Positions 18,861-27,732 of a DNA stretch of 64,000 bases are shown piece by piece. Source of the stretch: Myxococcales bacterium (GTDB taxonomy: Bacteria; Myxococcota; Polyangia; Nannocystales; Nannocystaceae); NCBI GenBank assembly GCA_016793465.1, contig JAEUJW010000034.1:1-64000 (forward strand). Direction: 5' to 3'. The translations under genes and the position numbers were made by a program. The notes beneath the pieces were generated by a model. That model was not told the origin of the DNA. It saw nothing but the letters and a program-made list of their open reading frames with translations, and ran no database searches. The stretch's first letter is position 1; each line of letters opens with the position of its first letter.

Positions 18861-19967
18861 TCAATGCTGGCGCGACTGCACGAACACCACGATCGCCGCG
18901 ATGAGCGCCACGATCACCAGGACGAACAGCACGATCTTGACGACGCTCCACGGCCGCTCGCCCGCGACCTGCCCGGTGCGGGCGTTGATGATGAAGCGGA
19001 ACGTCCTGTCCTTGTACTTGAAGCTCGACAGCCACAGCGGCAAAAGCAGGTGCTTGAAGGTCACGTCGGCGTGGCGCACCGACATCGAGCTGATCGACTG
19101 CTCGTCGCCGCCGATGTCCGACTCGATCGCCGAGCGGATCCTCGGGACCATGCGCTCCTCGGCGATCTGAAACCCGTCCTCGAGCCCGACGCGGTAGCGC
19201 TCCGCCACGAAGCCGCTGAGGTAGGCCGGGTCGAACGCCCGCAGCGACCCCAGGTCCCACGGCTCCAGCCGCTCGATGAGCCAGCGCGGCAGCGTCTGCG
19301 AGCCGCACACCAGCACGTCGTCGAAGCTCACGTGCACCGTGCCCGAGGCCGGGTACCAGCGCGTGTGCCGGACCTCGCGCGTGCGCGTCTTGCCCTCGTT
19401 GTCGGTGTACGTCTCGGTCACGTAGTAGTACTCGCCGCGCTGCCCGGAGTAGCGCGTGGAGGTGTTCGAGTCGTAGGTCCAGTACGGCAGGTAGACCCCG
19501 TCCATGCCGTGCTGCTCGGCCCGCTTCTTCAGGTCGCCCGGCGCGAACCACAGCGACGCGACCCACTGCTGGTACTTCTCCTTGGCCTGCCGCGCCTCGA
19601 AGTTGAACGGCAGCAGGCTCTCCGGCACGAACATCTCGCCGAGGTCCTTGACCTCGACCACCACCGGCGAGCCGCAGAACGGGCAGCGCGCCGCCTGGCC
19701 CGCGACCATCGACTGCGCGCCGCAGCCCTCGCACTGCACGGTGTGCCCGTCGGGCAGCAGCTGCGGCGCGCGCCGGGCCTTGTGGATGGCGTCGTGGAAG
19801 TCGTACTCGTGGACCACCCCGCTCGCGCGGATCGCCTGGGCGTGGCCGCAGTGCGGGCACACCATGGTCTCGCTGCCCGGCTTGTACTCGAGCGCCGAGC
19901 CGCACTGCTCGCACGGGAACGTCCGCTTCTTCTCGGTCGGCTCGGCGAACTGCTGCTCGGGTTCCAT
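18861..19967 (-). CDS. Double zinc-ribbon protein with C-terminal membrane anchor
   Basis: A 368-residue protein with two CxxC...CxxC zinc ribbons near the N-terminus (CEQCGSA with CPHCGHA; CEGCGAQ with CPFCGSP). A long soluble region rich in Trp and Tyr follows (YLPYWTYDSNTSTRYSGQRG), then a single C-terminal helix (VLFVLVIVALIAAIVVFV). The family is often labelled PriA-like or TFIIB-type zinc ribbon from the ribbons alone; no helicase part is present. Tail-anchored orientation is inferred. Function unknown. It lies 38 nt upstream of the ketosynthase start on the same strand. Confidence 0.82.
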   Translation of the reverse strand: MEPEQQFAEPTEKKRTFPCEQCGSALEYKPGSETMVCPHCGHAQAIRASGVVHEYDFHDAIHKARRAPQLLPDGHTVQCEGCGAQSMVAGQAARCPFCGSPVVVEVKDLGEMFVPESLLPFNFEARQAKEKYQQWVASLWFAPGDLKKRAEQHGMDGVYLPYWTYDSNTSTRYSGQRGEYYYVTETYTDNEGKTRTREVRHTRWYPASGTVHVSFDDVLVCGSQTLPRWLIERLEPWDLGSLRAFDPAYLSGFVAERYRVGLEDGFQIAEERMVPRIRSAIESDIGGDEQSISSMSVRHADVTFKHLLLPLWLSSFKYKDRTFRFIINARTGQVAGERPWSVVKIVLFVLVIVALIAAIVVFVQSRQH

Positions 19968-20114
19968 CGAGGCGCGAGCATACCAGCCCCACCCCGCCGG
20001 TACACGCCGCAATCCGGCGTCGACGCGGCCGCGCGGCGCGGCGCGACGCGAGCGGACGATCCGGCTTGCGCGCGGGCGACCACCCGTGCCACCTCTCCGC
20101 CCGGCTCAACGACC

Positions 20115-21803
20115 ATGGCACGCGACCTCGGCATCACCATCTCCGTCCTGTCGAGCGCGGGCCCGCTGCGCCTCGTCACCCGCAGCGGCGCCCGCTGCGA
20201 CGTCCACCTGATCCGCCGCGAGTACGACCCGAGCCGCGTGCTCGTGGTCCAGCCCGTCGACTTCGAGGTCACTTTCGACGGCCACCGCCCCGAGCTGCTG
20301 CGCGTCGCCTTCGACCGCATCCAGGACGTCGAGCGCCCCGGCGATCCGCCGGCCGTCCCCGACCAGGCGCTGCTGGCGAAGGCGCTCGAGTGGCCGAACG
20401 AGCTGGCCCCGAAGTCGTCCGCCGCGGCCCGCAAGCGCGCCGAGAGGGCCCTCGCCGAGGCCACGGGCGACCCCTCCGCCGCCGTGCGCGAGGCCATCGT
20501 CACCGGCGCCACCGCCGGCCTCGCCGCGGCCGTCGCCCGCCTCGCGCCCGACCTGCGCCGCCAGCTCGCCGAGTTCGCCGCCGACACCGGCGCAGGCCCG
20601 GCGCTCGCCCTCCTCATCGACGGCGGCGACGTCGATCGCGACATCCTGCTCGCCCGCGCCGCCGCGGCCGGCAAGATCCACCCGATCGACGTCCTGCTCG
20701 CCGCCGGCGCCGACCCCGACGCGCTCGTCGCCGACGCCCGCGTGCCCGGTCGCCGCTCCGGCCACGGCCACGCCCGCACCGCCCTCCACCGCGCCGTCGC
20801 CGGCGGCCACCGCCCGGCCGTGCGCCGCCTCCTGCTGGCCGGCGCCCGCGTCACCGACGCCGCCGCGCTCGCGTGGGCGCTCGTCGGCGCCCCCGATCGC
20901 GTCACCTGGGACCTCCTGCTGGCCGCCGGCCTCGACCCCGACGCCCGCGATCACCACGGCGACCCCCTGCTCATCGCCCTCGGGTCGAACCACCTCGACG
21001 CGATGGTCGACGCCACCCTCGCCGCCGGCGCGAACCCTCGCGCGACCTACCCCGACGGCTCGACCTTGCTGCTGCACACGATAGACCTCGCCATGCGCTC
21101 CGGCCCCTCGACGTTCTTCGTGCGCAAGCTGCTGGCGGCCGGCGCCGACGTCGACGCCGGCCGCCTGCGCGGCCGTAACCCCCTCGCCCTCGCCCGCGTG
21201 GTGCTCCACCCGCCCGGCGAGTCGAGCGGCGTCAACTACCTCGTCGAGTGGCTCGAGGCCGCCGGCGCGGTCGCCCGCGAGGATCCCGACGCCCCGCCGA
21301 TCACCGCCGACGCCCCGCGGCCGCCGCCGCCGTGGTCCGCCCGCATCGACCGCACCATCGCCCGCGCCCCGCACTACGACGTCGCCGGCGTCCGCTTCAC
21401 CCCGGCGGCCGTCGACGCCCCGCTCGCCGCGGTCGCCACCCAGGCCCCGAAGTGGAACGGCCTCGGCGCCGACGACATCGCCGTGGCCCGCGCCAAGCTC
21501 GAGCACCTCGTCGGCCCTCCGCCCTCGCGCGGCGACGATTACAAGACGACCTTCGAGTACGGCTTCACCGCCGCCTTCGCCGACGTCCGGCTCACCCTCC
21601 TGATCTGCGACTGGAAGGCCCGCGAGCTGTCCCTCGCCGTCGAACCCCACCCCGACGCCGCCGCGCGCGAGCGCGTCGCCGCCGCCTTCTGGGAGCTCCT
21701 CACCGTCGCCCCGCTCGCGCCCTTCCGCGACCGCTTCCGCTGCGACGACAACAAGGCCGCCTACCACAGCGACGGCAAGACCGCGTTCGCCGAGTTCTCG
21801 TGA
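20115..21803 (+). CDS. Ankyrin-repeat protein with distinct N- and C-terminal regions
   Basis: A 562-residue protein. The middle (about 165-395) carries degenerate ankyrin repeats with HRAVAGGHRPAVRRLLLAGA, LLLAAGLDPDARDHHGD, TLAAGANPRATYPDGSTLL and KLLAAGADVDAG. The first ~110 residues are an unrecognised beta-rich domain, and the last ~150 (after the Pro-rich linker near 415) are also unrecognised, with a Trp-containing core (DWKARELSLAVEPHP). There is no signal peptide. The ATG is the first in frame after the divergent promoter gap; protein-protein binding is the likely role. Confidence 0.82.
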   Translation: MARDLGITISVLSSAGPLRLVTRSGARCDVHLIRREYDPSRVLVVQPVDFEVTFDGHRPELLRVAFDRIQDVERPGDPPAVPDQALLAKALEWPNELAPKSSAAARKRAERALAEATGDPSAAVREAIVTGATAGLAAAVARLAPDLRRQLAEFAADTGAGPALALLIDGGDVDRDILLARAAAAGKIHPIDVLLAAGADPDALVADARVPGRRSGHGHARTALHRAVAGGHRPAVRRLLLAGARVTDAAALAWALVGAPDRVTWDLLLAAGLDPDARDHHGDPLLIALGSNHLDAMVDATLAAGANPRATYPDGSTLLLHTIDLAMRSGPSTFFVRKLLAAGADVDAGRLRGRNPLALARVVLHPPGESSGVNYLVEWLEAAGAVAREDPDAPPITADAPRPPPPWSARIDRTIARAPHYDVAGVRFTPAAVDAPLAAVATQAPKWNGLGADDIAVARAKLEHLVGPPPSRGDDYKTTFEYGFTAAFADVRLTLLICDWKARELSLAVEPHPDAAARERVAAAFWELLTVAPLAPFRDRFRCDDNKAAYHSDGKTAFAEFS

Positions 21804-21828
21804 CGCCCCGACGCCGACGACCCGCGGG

Positions 21829-23154
21829 CTACAGCCCGGTCAGCGTCAACGAGAGGTCGCGCGTCCTGAAGATCCCCGACTGACCCATCTGCCCCGACGA
21901 CCCGGTCGGACGCAGCTTGGTCAGCATGCGCTCGACCTCGGCGGCCAGCCGCTGGCCCGCCGCTCCCAGCGACGCCGTCGCGCTGAACAGCGCGAACGCG
22001 GCGTAGTCGTACAGCATCTCGCGGACCTCGGACTCCCCGCCGGGCGCGCAGGTCAGGGCGTTGCGGGCGACGGCGTCGGGGTCGAGCGTGCCGTCGTCGA
22101 ACGGCCCGGCCCCGCGCAGCAGCGCGTCGTAGGCCCCGCGGGCGAAGCCCGCCAGCGAGTGGCGCAGCGCCGTGCCGCGGCCCCCGGTGTCGGCCGCCTG
22201 GTGGATCGTCCTCAGCGCCTGCGAGGCCAGCAGCGCCGCCTCGGCCGCCCCGCCGCGCAGGCGCGGGGGCAGCATCACCACGTAGCCCGACTGCCCGAGG
22301 TCGAACAGCCGCTTGGTCACCTCGAACTCGCCGAGCCCCGTCATGCGCCCGAGCTCGCCGACCGTGCGCTGCCCGTCGATCATGTGCCACACCGCCGCGC
22401 CCTCGGCCGGCGCGCGCGTGCCGGCGCGATCGGGCACGTAGTCGGCCGACGGGATCCAGGGCCTGAAGTAGCTGATCTCGTCGAGCTGCGTCACGTGGTT
22501 CATCAGCAGCGCGTTCGCGCTGATGACCTGGCGGCTCGGCAGGCGCGCCTCGTCGAACCCGTCGAGGAAGCAGAACATCCCGTCGGCCAGCATGAGCACC
22601 GCCAGCACGACCTCCTCGACCTGGCGCGCGAGGAACTTGTAGACCTGCTCCTGGGTGACCAGCCCGAGCTCGAGCGCCGCCGCGGCGAAGCGCTGGCCGC
22701 CGCGCGTGCGCGCGAGGATCGGCCCGATCTGCGCCTCGGTGATGGCCCCGTAGCGGTACAGGATGCGCCCCAGCCGTTCGTCCTGCGCGTCGGTCCGCAC
22801 GCCGACGATGTTGCCGCTCTCGAAGAACACGCTGCGGGTGTGCTCGCCGTCCATCACCACCAGCTCGCCGCGCCAGGTCGACGAGCCGAGGATCGCCAGC
22901 ACGTCGCACATCGCCCCGGGCGCCGTGATCTCGCCGGCCAGCCGCACGATCGCTCCGTCCTCGACGTCGCGCCGCCCGTCGGCCCCGGTGTAGCGGAGGA
23001 ACACCAGGTGCCGCGGCGTCGGCAGCATGCGGTACGCGCCCTCGCGGTCGCGCATCCGCGTGGTCGCGGCCTCGCCGAGCGGGTGGACCACCCCCTTGCC
23101 GTCGATCAGCACCAGCTCGTCCTGTGCGTGCTTCACCGCTGCGAGTCTAACCAC
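21829..23154 (-). CDS. DUF4388 domain protein, PatA-N-like
   Basis: A 441-residue protein with a DUF4388-type module: the beta-rich start LAILGSSTWRGELVVMDGEHTRSVFFESGNIVGVR, shown here in part, and the following LGRILYRYGAITEAQI. A winged-helix-like segment (GQRTVGELGRMTGLGEFEVTKRL) lies in the second half. DUF4388 proteins in myxobacteria act in motility and signalling, often beside GTPases or response regulators; none is adjacent. Both candidate starts (23154 and 23136) are GTG and neither has a clear ribosome site. It converges with the ankyrin gene, 25 nt apart. Confidence 0.8.
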   Translation of the reverse strand: MVRLAAVKHAQDELVLIDGKGVVHPLGEAATTRMRDREGAYRMLPTPRHLVFLRYTGADGRRDVEDGAIVRLAGEITAPGAMCDVLAILGSSTWRGELVVMDGEHTRSVFFESGNIVGVRTDAQDERLGRILYRYGAITEAQIGPILARTRGGQRFAAAALELGLVTQEQVYKFLARQVEEVVLAVLMLADGMFCFLDGFDEARLPSRQVISANALLMNHVTQLDEISYFRPWIPSADYVPDRAGTRAPAEGAAVWHMIDGQRTVGELGRMTGLGEFEVTKRLFDLGQSGYVVMLPPRLRGGAAEAALLASQALRTIHQAADTGGRGTALRHSLAGFARGAYDALLRGAGPFDDGTLDPDAVARNALTCAPGGESEVREMLYDYAAFALFSATASLGAAGQRLAAEVERMLTKLRPTGSSGQMGQSGIFRTRDLSLTLTGL

Positions 23155-23233
23155 CGGATCGGCCCTGCGGTCAATCCCGCGCCCGCGTAACAGCGTTCGG
23201 ACCGCACTTGCGAACCGCTGACGTCATGGCACA

Positions 23234-23253
23234 GGCGAGGCCGTCGCCTCGCC
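23234..23253 (-). terminator. GC-rich hairpin after the relA/spoT gene
   Basis: Perfect 8-bp arms GGCGAGGC and GCCTCGCC close on a 4-nt loop, 10 nt beyond the relA/spoT stop. There is no U-tract, so it may slow or end transcription weakly. Confidence 0.35.
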
Positions 23254-23262
23254 CGCGCGCCT

Positions 23263-25686
23263 CTAGCCGTCGACGCCCGCCCGCGAGAACACGCGCTCGA
23301 CCGCCAGCACGCCGGGGATGCTCCGCAGGTTTCGCATCAGCGTGGTCAGCTGGGCCAGCGAGCGCACCCCGGTGTGGAAGGTGTTGATGGCCCGCTGCCC
23401 GTTGTCGAAGGTGCGGCAGTTGGCCTGCTTGATGTTGATCCCGTGGGCCGAGAAGGCCCGCGACATCTCCGCGAGCAGGCCGACCGTGTTGGCCGTCTTG
23501 ACCTCGACGACCGCCGGGCAGTCGAGCTCGAGCCCCGGCTCCCACGCGAGGTACACACGGCGCTCCTCGATGCGCTCGAGCGCCTCGGAGCAGCCCTCGA
23601 CGTGGGCCACGATGCCCTTGTTGGGGCTCAGGTACGCGATCAGCGGGTCGCCCGGCGTGGGGTTGCAGCACGGCGCCAGCTGGATCATCGGCGGGCTCGC
23701 GCCGGTCGCCTCGACGCGCTCGCGCGTGACCATCAGCGGCGAGCCCGGCGCGCCCTCGCCGGGCTGCGTGCGCGTCTTGCCGGGCCCGACCTTGCCGAGC
23801 TTGAGGCTGACCTTGCGCCCGCCCGACATGCGCCGGAACATGCGGCGGATCAGGCTGTCGTCGTCGCCCTGCGGCGCCGGCGCCAGCGCGTCGGCCACTC
23901 GCGCCGGCGCCAGCTGACCGCTGCCGACGGCCTCGTAGAGCCCGTCCGCCCCCGGCACCTCGCGCAGATCCTTGGACAGGTCGAACTCCGCCGCCCTGCG
24001 CGCGACCAGCCCGAGCTCCTCGAACTCCGCCAGCGTGCGCCCGCGTCCGGCCAGCTCCTGCTCGATCAGGCTGCGACCGAGGCTGCGGGTGCGCACGCGC
24101 TCCTCCTGCCGCAGCCACTGCTTGATCCGCGCCCGCGCCCGCGACGTCTGGCACATCTTCAGCCACTCCTTGCGCACGCAAGGGTTCGGGTTCGTTAAAA
24201 TCTCGAGCGTGTCGCCCTGGCGCAGCTGATAGCGCAGCGGCACCAGGTGCCCGTTCACGCGGGCGCCGCTGCAGTGCACGCCGACGTCGGTGTGGATAGC
24301 GAACGCGAAGTCGATCGGCGTCGCGCCCTTGGGGAAGGTGTGGATGTCGCCCTCGGGCGTGAACACGTAGACCTCGTCGGCGAACAGGTCGGCCTTGACC
24401 GCCTCGATGAACTCGTGCGGATCGCTGACGTCGCCCTGCCAGTCCATCAGCCCCTGCAGCCACGTGAGGCGGTGCCACGCGCTCGCCGGGGCCCCGCCGT
24501 TGCGGCCCTCCGAGCGCTGCCACTCGGCCACGATGCCGCGCTCGGCCACCGCGTCCATCGCCTGCGAGCGGACCTGCAGCTCGAGGCGCTCGCCCTGACG
24601 ACTGATGAGGGCGGTGTGCAGCGCCTGGTAGCGGTTCGGGCGGGGCAGCGCCACGTAGTCGCGGAAGCGGCCCGGGATCGGCGTGAACGACCCGTGCAGC
24701 ACCCCGAGCGCGCCGTAGCAGGACGTGCGATCGCGGGTCACGCAGTTGAAGATGACGAGGCCGCCGACCTTGTCGATCTCGACCTCCTGGTCCTCCGACA
24801 GCTTGTAGACCTGATACGGCGTGCGCATGGTGGCGCGCAGGCTGACCGGGCCGAACTGCTCCTCGGACCAGACCACGCGGTCGGGCTCGTCGCCGGCCTG
24901 ATCGGCGTGGCCGCTGCCGTTGGTGTGATTGAAGGCGGCGCGCAGCTGGGCGAGGCCGCGTTCGACGAACTCGGGGTCCGCGCCGAGCAGCGCGTCGACG
25001 CGGGCGCGCACGCTGCGGTAGATCTCGGGCTCGAGGTACCTGAAGCTGAGGTCCTGCAGCTCCGCGTGCAGCCACTGGATCCCCAGGCGGCTGGCGAGCG
25101 GCGCGTAGATCTCCATGGTCTCCCTGGCGATGCGCAGCTGCTTGTCGAGCGGCATGTGCTCGAGCGTCCGCATGTTGTCGAGGCGGTCCGCGAGCTTGAC
25201 CAGCAGCACGCGGATGTCCTGGCTCATGGCCAGCAGCATCTTGCGGAAGCTCTCGGCCTGCTGCTCCTGGCGCGACAGGTACGGCACCTTGCCGAGCTTG
25301 GTGACGCCGTCGACGAGGCCCGCGACCTCGGCCCCGAAGCTCTCGGTCAGGTCGAACACGGTCAGCTCGGAGTCCTCGACCGCGTCGTGCAAGAGGCCCG
25401 CGACCACCGAGCTGCTGTCGAGGCCGATGCGCGTGATGGTCTCGGCGACCCGCAGCGGGTGCATGAGGTAGGCCTCGCCGCTCTTGCGCATCTGCCCGGC
25501 GTGGCACTTGCTCGCCAGCGCGAACGCCCGCTCGACCTGCGACGGGTCGCCGCCTGGCCGTTCGGACAGGCGCTCGACCATCGCCTGGACCCGCGTGGTC
25601 GCGTCGTCCAGCGCCTGGGCCGCGCCGTCGGGGCCCGACGACCCGGTCGAGACCGGCTCTGCGAGGGTGGTCGCCGCCTCGCTCAT
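23263..25686 (-). CDS. relA/spoT: RelA/SpoT homolog with intact hydrolase and degenerate synthetase
   Basis: Long RSH protein (807 residues) in usual domain order. The HD hydrolase (about 50-230) keeps H76, H100-D101, E104-D105 and N171 (HPLRVAETI, LLHDAVEDS, ADRLDNMRTL). The synthetase domain (about 280-395) has FRDYVALPRPNRYQALHTAL and the Glu of LELQVRS, but the catalytic Asp of the YDLIAIR motif is Gly (VGGLVIFN, 307-314) and its Arg is Asn. TGS (about 436-500), a Cys-Cys zinc-finger region (APCCNPTPGD) and ACT (C-terminus) follow. It likely degrades (p)ppGpp only. The ATG overlaps the gmk stop. Confidence 0.93.
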   Translation of the reverse strand: MSEAATTLAEPVSTGSSGPDGAAQALDDATTRVQAMVERLSERPGGDPSQVERAFALASKCHAGQMRKSGEAYLMHPLRVAETITRIGLDSSSVVAGLLHDAVEDSELTVFDLTESFGAEVAGLVDGVTKLGKVPYLSRQEQQAESFRKMLLAMSQDIRVLLVKLADRLDNMRTLEHMPLDKQLRIARETMEIYAPLASRLGIQWLHAELQDLSFRYLEPEIYRSVRARVDALLGADPEFVERGLAQLRAAFNHTNGSGHADQAGDEPDRVVWSEEQFGPVSLRATMRTPYQVYKLSEDQEVEIDKVGGLVIFNCVTRDRTSCYGALGVLHGSFTPIPGRFRDYVALPRPNRYQALHTALISRQGERLELQVRSQAMDAVAERGIVAEWQRSEGRNGGAPASAWHRLTWLQGLMDWQGDVSDPHEFIEAVKADLFADEVYVFTPEGDIHTFPKGATPIDFAFAIHTDVGVHCSGARVNGHLVPLRYQLRQGDTLEILTNPNPCVRKEWLKMCQTSRARARIKQWLRQEERVRTRSLGRSLIEQELAGRGRTLAEFEELGLVARRAAEFDLSKDLREVPGADGLYEAVGSGQLAPARVADALAPAPQGDDDSLIRRMFRRMSGGRKVSLKLGKVGPGKTRTQPGEGAPGSPLMVTRERVEATGASPPMIQLAPCCNPTPGDPLIAYLSPNKGIVAHVEGCSEALERIEERRVYLAWEPGLELDCPAVVEVKTANTVGLLAEMSRAFSAHGINIKQANCRTFDNGQRAINTFHTGVRSLAQLTTLMRNLRSIPGVLAVERVFSRAGVDG
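25553..25570. repeat. Dispersed quasi-palindrome copy inside relA/spoT
   Basis: CCTGGCC-GTTC-GGACAGG, extended by CG on both sides. It codes for residues about 40-45 (LSERPG) in the disordered lead of the protein, a tolerant place for an insertion. Confidence 0.5.
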
Positions 25687-26378
25687 TCGCCCTCCTCGAC
25701 CAGGCCGCGGCCGTCCTGCAGGAGCGGAGCGCCGTGGGGGTGGATCGCCAGCACCTGCTGGCCCGACAGCACCGCCTCCGCGGCCCCGCGCTGGCGCGCG
25801 CAGCGGAACGTCTCCGACACGTAGACCGAGCGCAGCACGTCGTAGGCGCGGTCGAGGTCGTCGTTGACGATGATGTAGTCGTACTCCTGGTAGTGCCGCA
25901 GCTCGTCGCGCGCGACCCGCAGGCGCCGCTCGATGACCTCCGGCGCGTCGGTGTTGCGGGCCCGCAGGCGCCGCTCGAGCTCGGCCAGCGACGGCGGCAG
26001 GATGAACACCAGCACGACATCGTCGGGGAACTTCTGCTTCAGCTGGCGCCCGCCCTGGAAGTCGATGTCGAACAGCAGGTCGACGCCCGAGGTCAGGGCC
26101 TCGCCGATCAGCGCCGCCGAGGTGCCGTAGTTGTTGCCGTGGACCAGCGCGTACTCGGCGAACTCGTCGCGCGCGACCATCTCGCTGAACACGCCCGGGT
26201 CGACGAAGTAGTACTCGCGCCCGTGGACCTCGCCCGGCCGCGGCGCCCGCGTGGTGTACGACACGCTGAAGCGGATCTGCGAGAACTGGTCGCGCAGGCG
26301 CATGCACAGGGTGGTCTTGCCCGCCCCCGAGGGCGACGAGACGACCAACAAGAGGCCCCTGTAGCGGTTACTCGACAT
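25683..26378 (-). CDS. gmk: Guanylate kinase
   Basis: Phosphorylates GMP to GDP. It has the P-loop SSPSGAGKTTL, the GMP-binding SYTTRAPRPGEVHGREYYFV, and FDIDFQGG. At 231 residues it is slightly long, with about 25 extra C-terminal residues (LLQDGRGLVEEGE). It overlaps yicC by 11 nt upstream and relA/spoT by 4 nt downstream, giving the order yicC-gmk-rsh. That order matches the widespread gmk-(rpoZ)-spoT linkage, but rpoZ is missing between them. Confidence 0.97.
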   Translation of the reverse strand: MSSNRYRGLLLVVSSPSGAGKTTLCMRLRDQFSQIRFSVSYTTRAPRPGEVHGREYYFVDPGVFSEMVARDEFAEYALVHGNNYGTSAALIGEALTSGVDLLFDIDFQGGRQLKQKFPDDVVLVFILPPSLAELERRLRARNTDAPEVIERRLRVARDELRHYQEYDYIIVNDDLDRAYDVLRSVYVSETFRCARQRGAAEAVLSGQQVLAIHPHGAPLLQDGRGLVEEGE

Positions 26379-27276
26379 TCTGCACCTGCTCGCGCATGCG
26401 TTCGACGGCCCCCTTGGCGGCGATCACGACGGCGCTGCCGGCGTGGTTGGTGATCTTACTGCCGATGGTGGTGATCTCGCGAAAAAGCTCCTGGGACAGG
26501 AAGTCGAGGGTCTTCCCCTGCCCGGCCTGGGCAGGCGCCGCCAGCACCCCGCGCCACTGGACGATGTGGCTGGCCAGCCGCGCCAGCTCCTCTTCAATGT
26601 CCCCGCGCTGGACCAGCGCCGCAACCTCCTGGGCCACCCGCTCCGGTGCCGGCGGACTCACACCGGCCCGGGTGCACAGCGCCGTCAGCCGCTCGCTCAT
26701 TCGCTCCTGCAGCCGCTCCGCCTCGCCCTCAAGCCCGGCCCGCAGGGTGCGCGCGTGGATCTCGAGGTCGTCGGCCAGCCCCGCCAGCGCCGCCGCCAGC
26801 GCCGCGCCCTCCTGCTCGCGCATGGCGCACAGGCCGTCGAGCGCCTCGCCCAGCGCGGACATCAGCTCGGGCGGCGCGCTCGCGGGCGCGTCGACCCGCT
26901 CGCGGGCCGCCAGGTGCCGCACGACGTCGAGGCTCGACGGCGGCGCCACCCGCACCCCGGCCGCGACGGCCTGCTGCTCGACCTCGCGGAGCTGCGCCAG
27001 CAGCTCCGCGAGCCGCCCCGCCTCGAGCCCCGGCGCCCCGCCCACGACCTGCACCGCGACCAGCACGTCGACCCGCCCGCGCCCGAGCCTCGCCTCGACG
27101 GCCCGCCGGATCGCGTGCTCCTCGGCCGCCCCGAACGGGTGCCGGATCTTGATCTCGAAGAACCGCTGGTTGACGCTCCGCAGCTCGACGCCCAGGACCT
27201 GTCGACCCGCGAGCGCGTCGCCCGGCCCCACCGTCCGGGTCGCGGCGCCGAACCCCGTCATGCTGCGCAGCGGCAT
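26368..27276 (-). CDS. yicC: YicC-family endoribonuclease
   Basis: A 302-residue protein starting with the family mark MPLRSMTGFGAA and followed by RSVNQRFFEIKIR. The C-terminal DUF1732 part ends in GKTLDFLSQELFREITTIGSK, then KITNHAG. YicC proteins are RNA-cleaving enzymes involved in small-RNA turnover. It is the first gene of yicC-gmk-relA/spoT, a common pairing. The upstream small gene on the same strand ends 46 nt before it. Confidence 0.95.
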   Translation of the reverse strand: MPLRSMTGFGAATRTVGPGDALAGRQVLGVELRSVNQRFFEIKIRHPFGAAEEHAIRRAVEARLGRGRVDVLVAVQVVGGAPGLEAGRLAELLAQLREVEQQAVAAGVRVAPPSSLDVVRHLAARERVDAPASAPPELMSALGEALDGLCAMREQEGAALAAALAGLADDLEIHARTLRAGLEGEAERLQERMSERLTALCTRAGVSPPAPERVAQEVAALVQRGDIEEELARLASHIVQWRGVLAAPAQAGQGKTLDFLSQELFREITTIGSKITNHAGSAVVIAAKGAVERMREQVQNVE

Positions 27277-27322
27277 CGCATGGTGCTACTCGCAACCCGG
27301 GCCGCACCGCAAGCCCCGCGGC

Positions 27323-27508
27323 TCACTCGCCCTCGGTCTCGAACTTGGCGAACATCCGCTCGAGCCCGCGATACCGCAGACCGTCCGCGTCCTCGGCCTC
27401 CGCCGCCCTGGCGACGTCCGGCGGCGCCGCCGCCCACGTCGCCGACTCGATGGCCTCCAGGCCGCTCAGCGGCGCCAGCATGTGAAGGATGAAGATCCAG
27501 GTCGCCAT
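27323..27508 (-). CDS. Small hypothetical protein, 61 residues
   Basis: Not recognised. It begins MATWIFILHMLAPLSGLEAI, a hydrophobic start that could be a signal or a single membrane helix, and continues with an acidic/charged tail (AEAEDADGLRY, FAKFETEGE). Support comes from a strong GGAGG ribosome site about 12 nt before the ATG and a promoter-like pair further up. It precedes yicC by 46 nt on the same strand. Confidence 0.55.
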   Translation of the reverse strand: MATWIFILHMLAPLSGLEAIESATWAAAPPDVARAAEAEDADGLRYRGLERMFAKFETEGE

Positions 27509-27541
27509 GATTCTGTAAAACCTCCTCGACGGACCCGGCCG

Positions 27542-27570
27542 CTTGTAACAGCCGACCCCACCCCCGACAA
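27542..27570 (-). promoter_or_regulatory. Candidate sigma-70-type promoter of the small ORF and yicC-gmk-relA/spoT
   Basis: On the minus strand: TTGTCG, a 17-bp spacer, then TACAAG (each 4 of 6 to consensus), with the -10 box 33 nt before the ATG at 27508. It lies in the 224-bp gap 27509-27732, which also holds two direct AACTGGATC copies (27574-27582 and 27608-27616). Confidence 0.45.
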
Positions 27571-27732
27571 AAAACTGGATCCCACCCCCGTGGTATGCCG
27601 CCCCCGCGAACTGGATCTCGTCGCGCGAACATGCAGAGGCGCGACGGGCCCAGGTCGCGGCGTACCCGGCGCGGGCGCTTTGGGAGCTTGTAGGCGCCGC
27701 GCGCCTCGTCGGGTGCTTCGGCTTGGTAGTTG

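Noticed and set aside
27574..27616. Two AACTGGATC direct repeats as an operator
   Set aside because: Only two short copies 34 bp apart, upstream of the likely -35 box, with no symmetry; too weak to claim.
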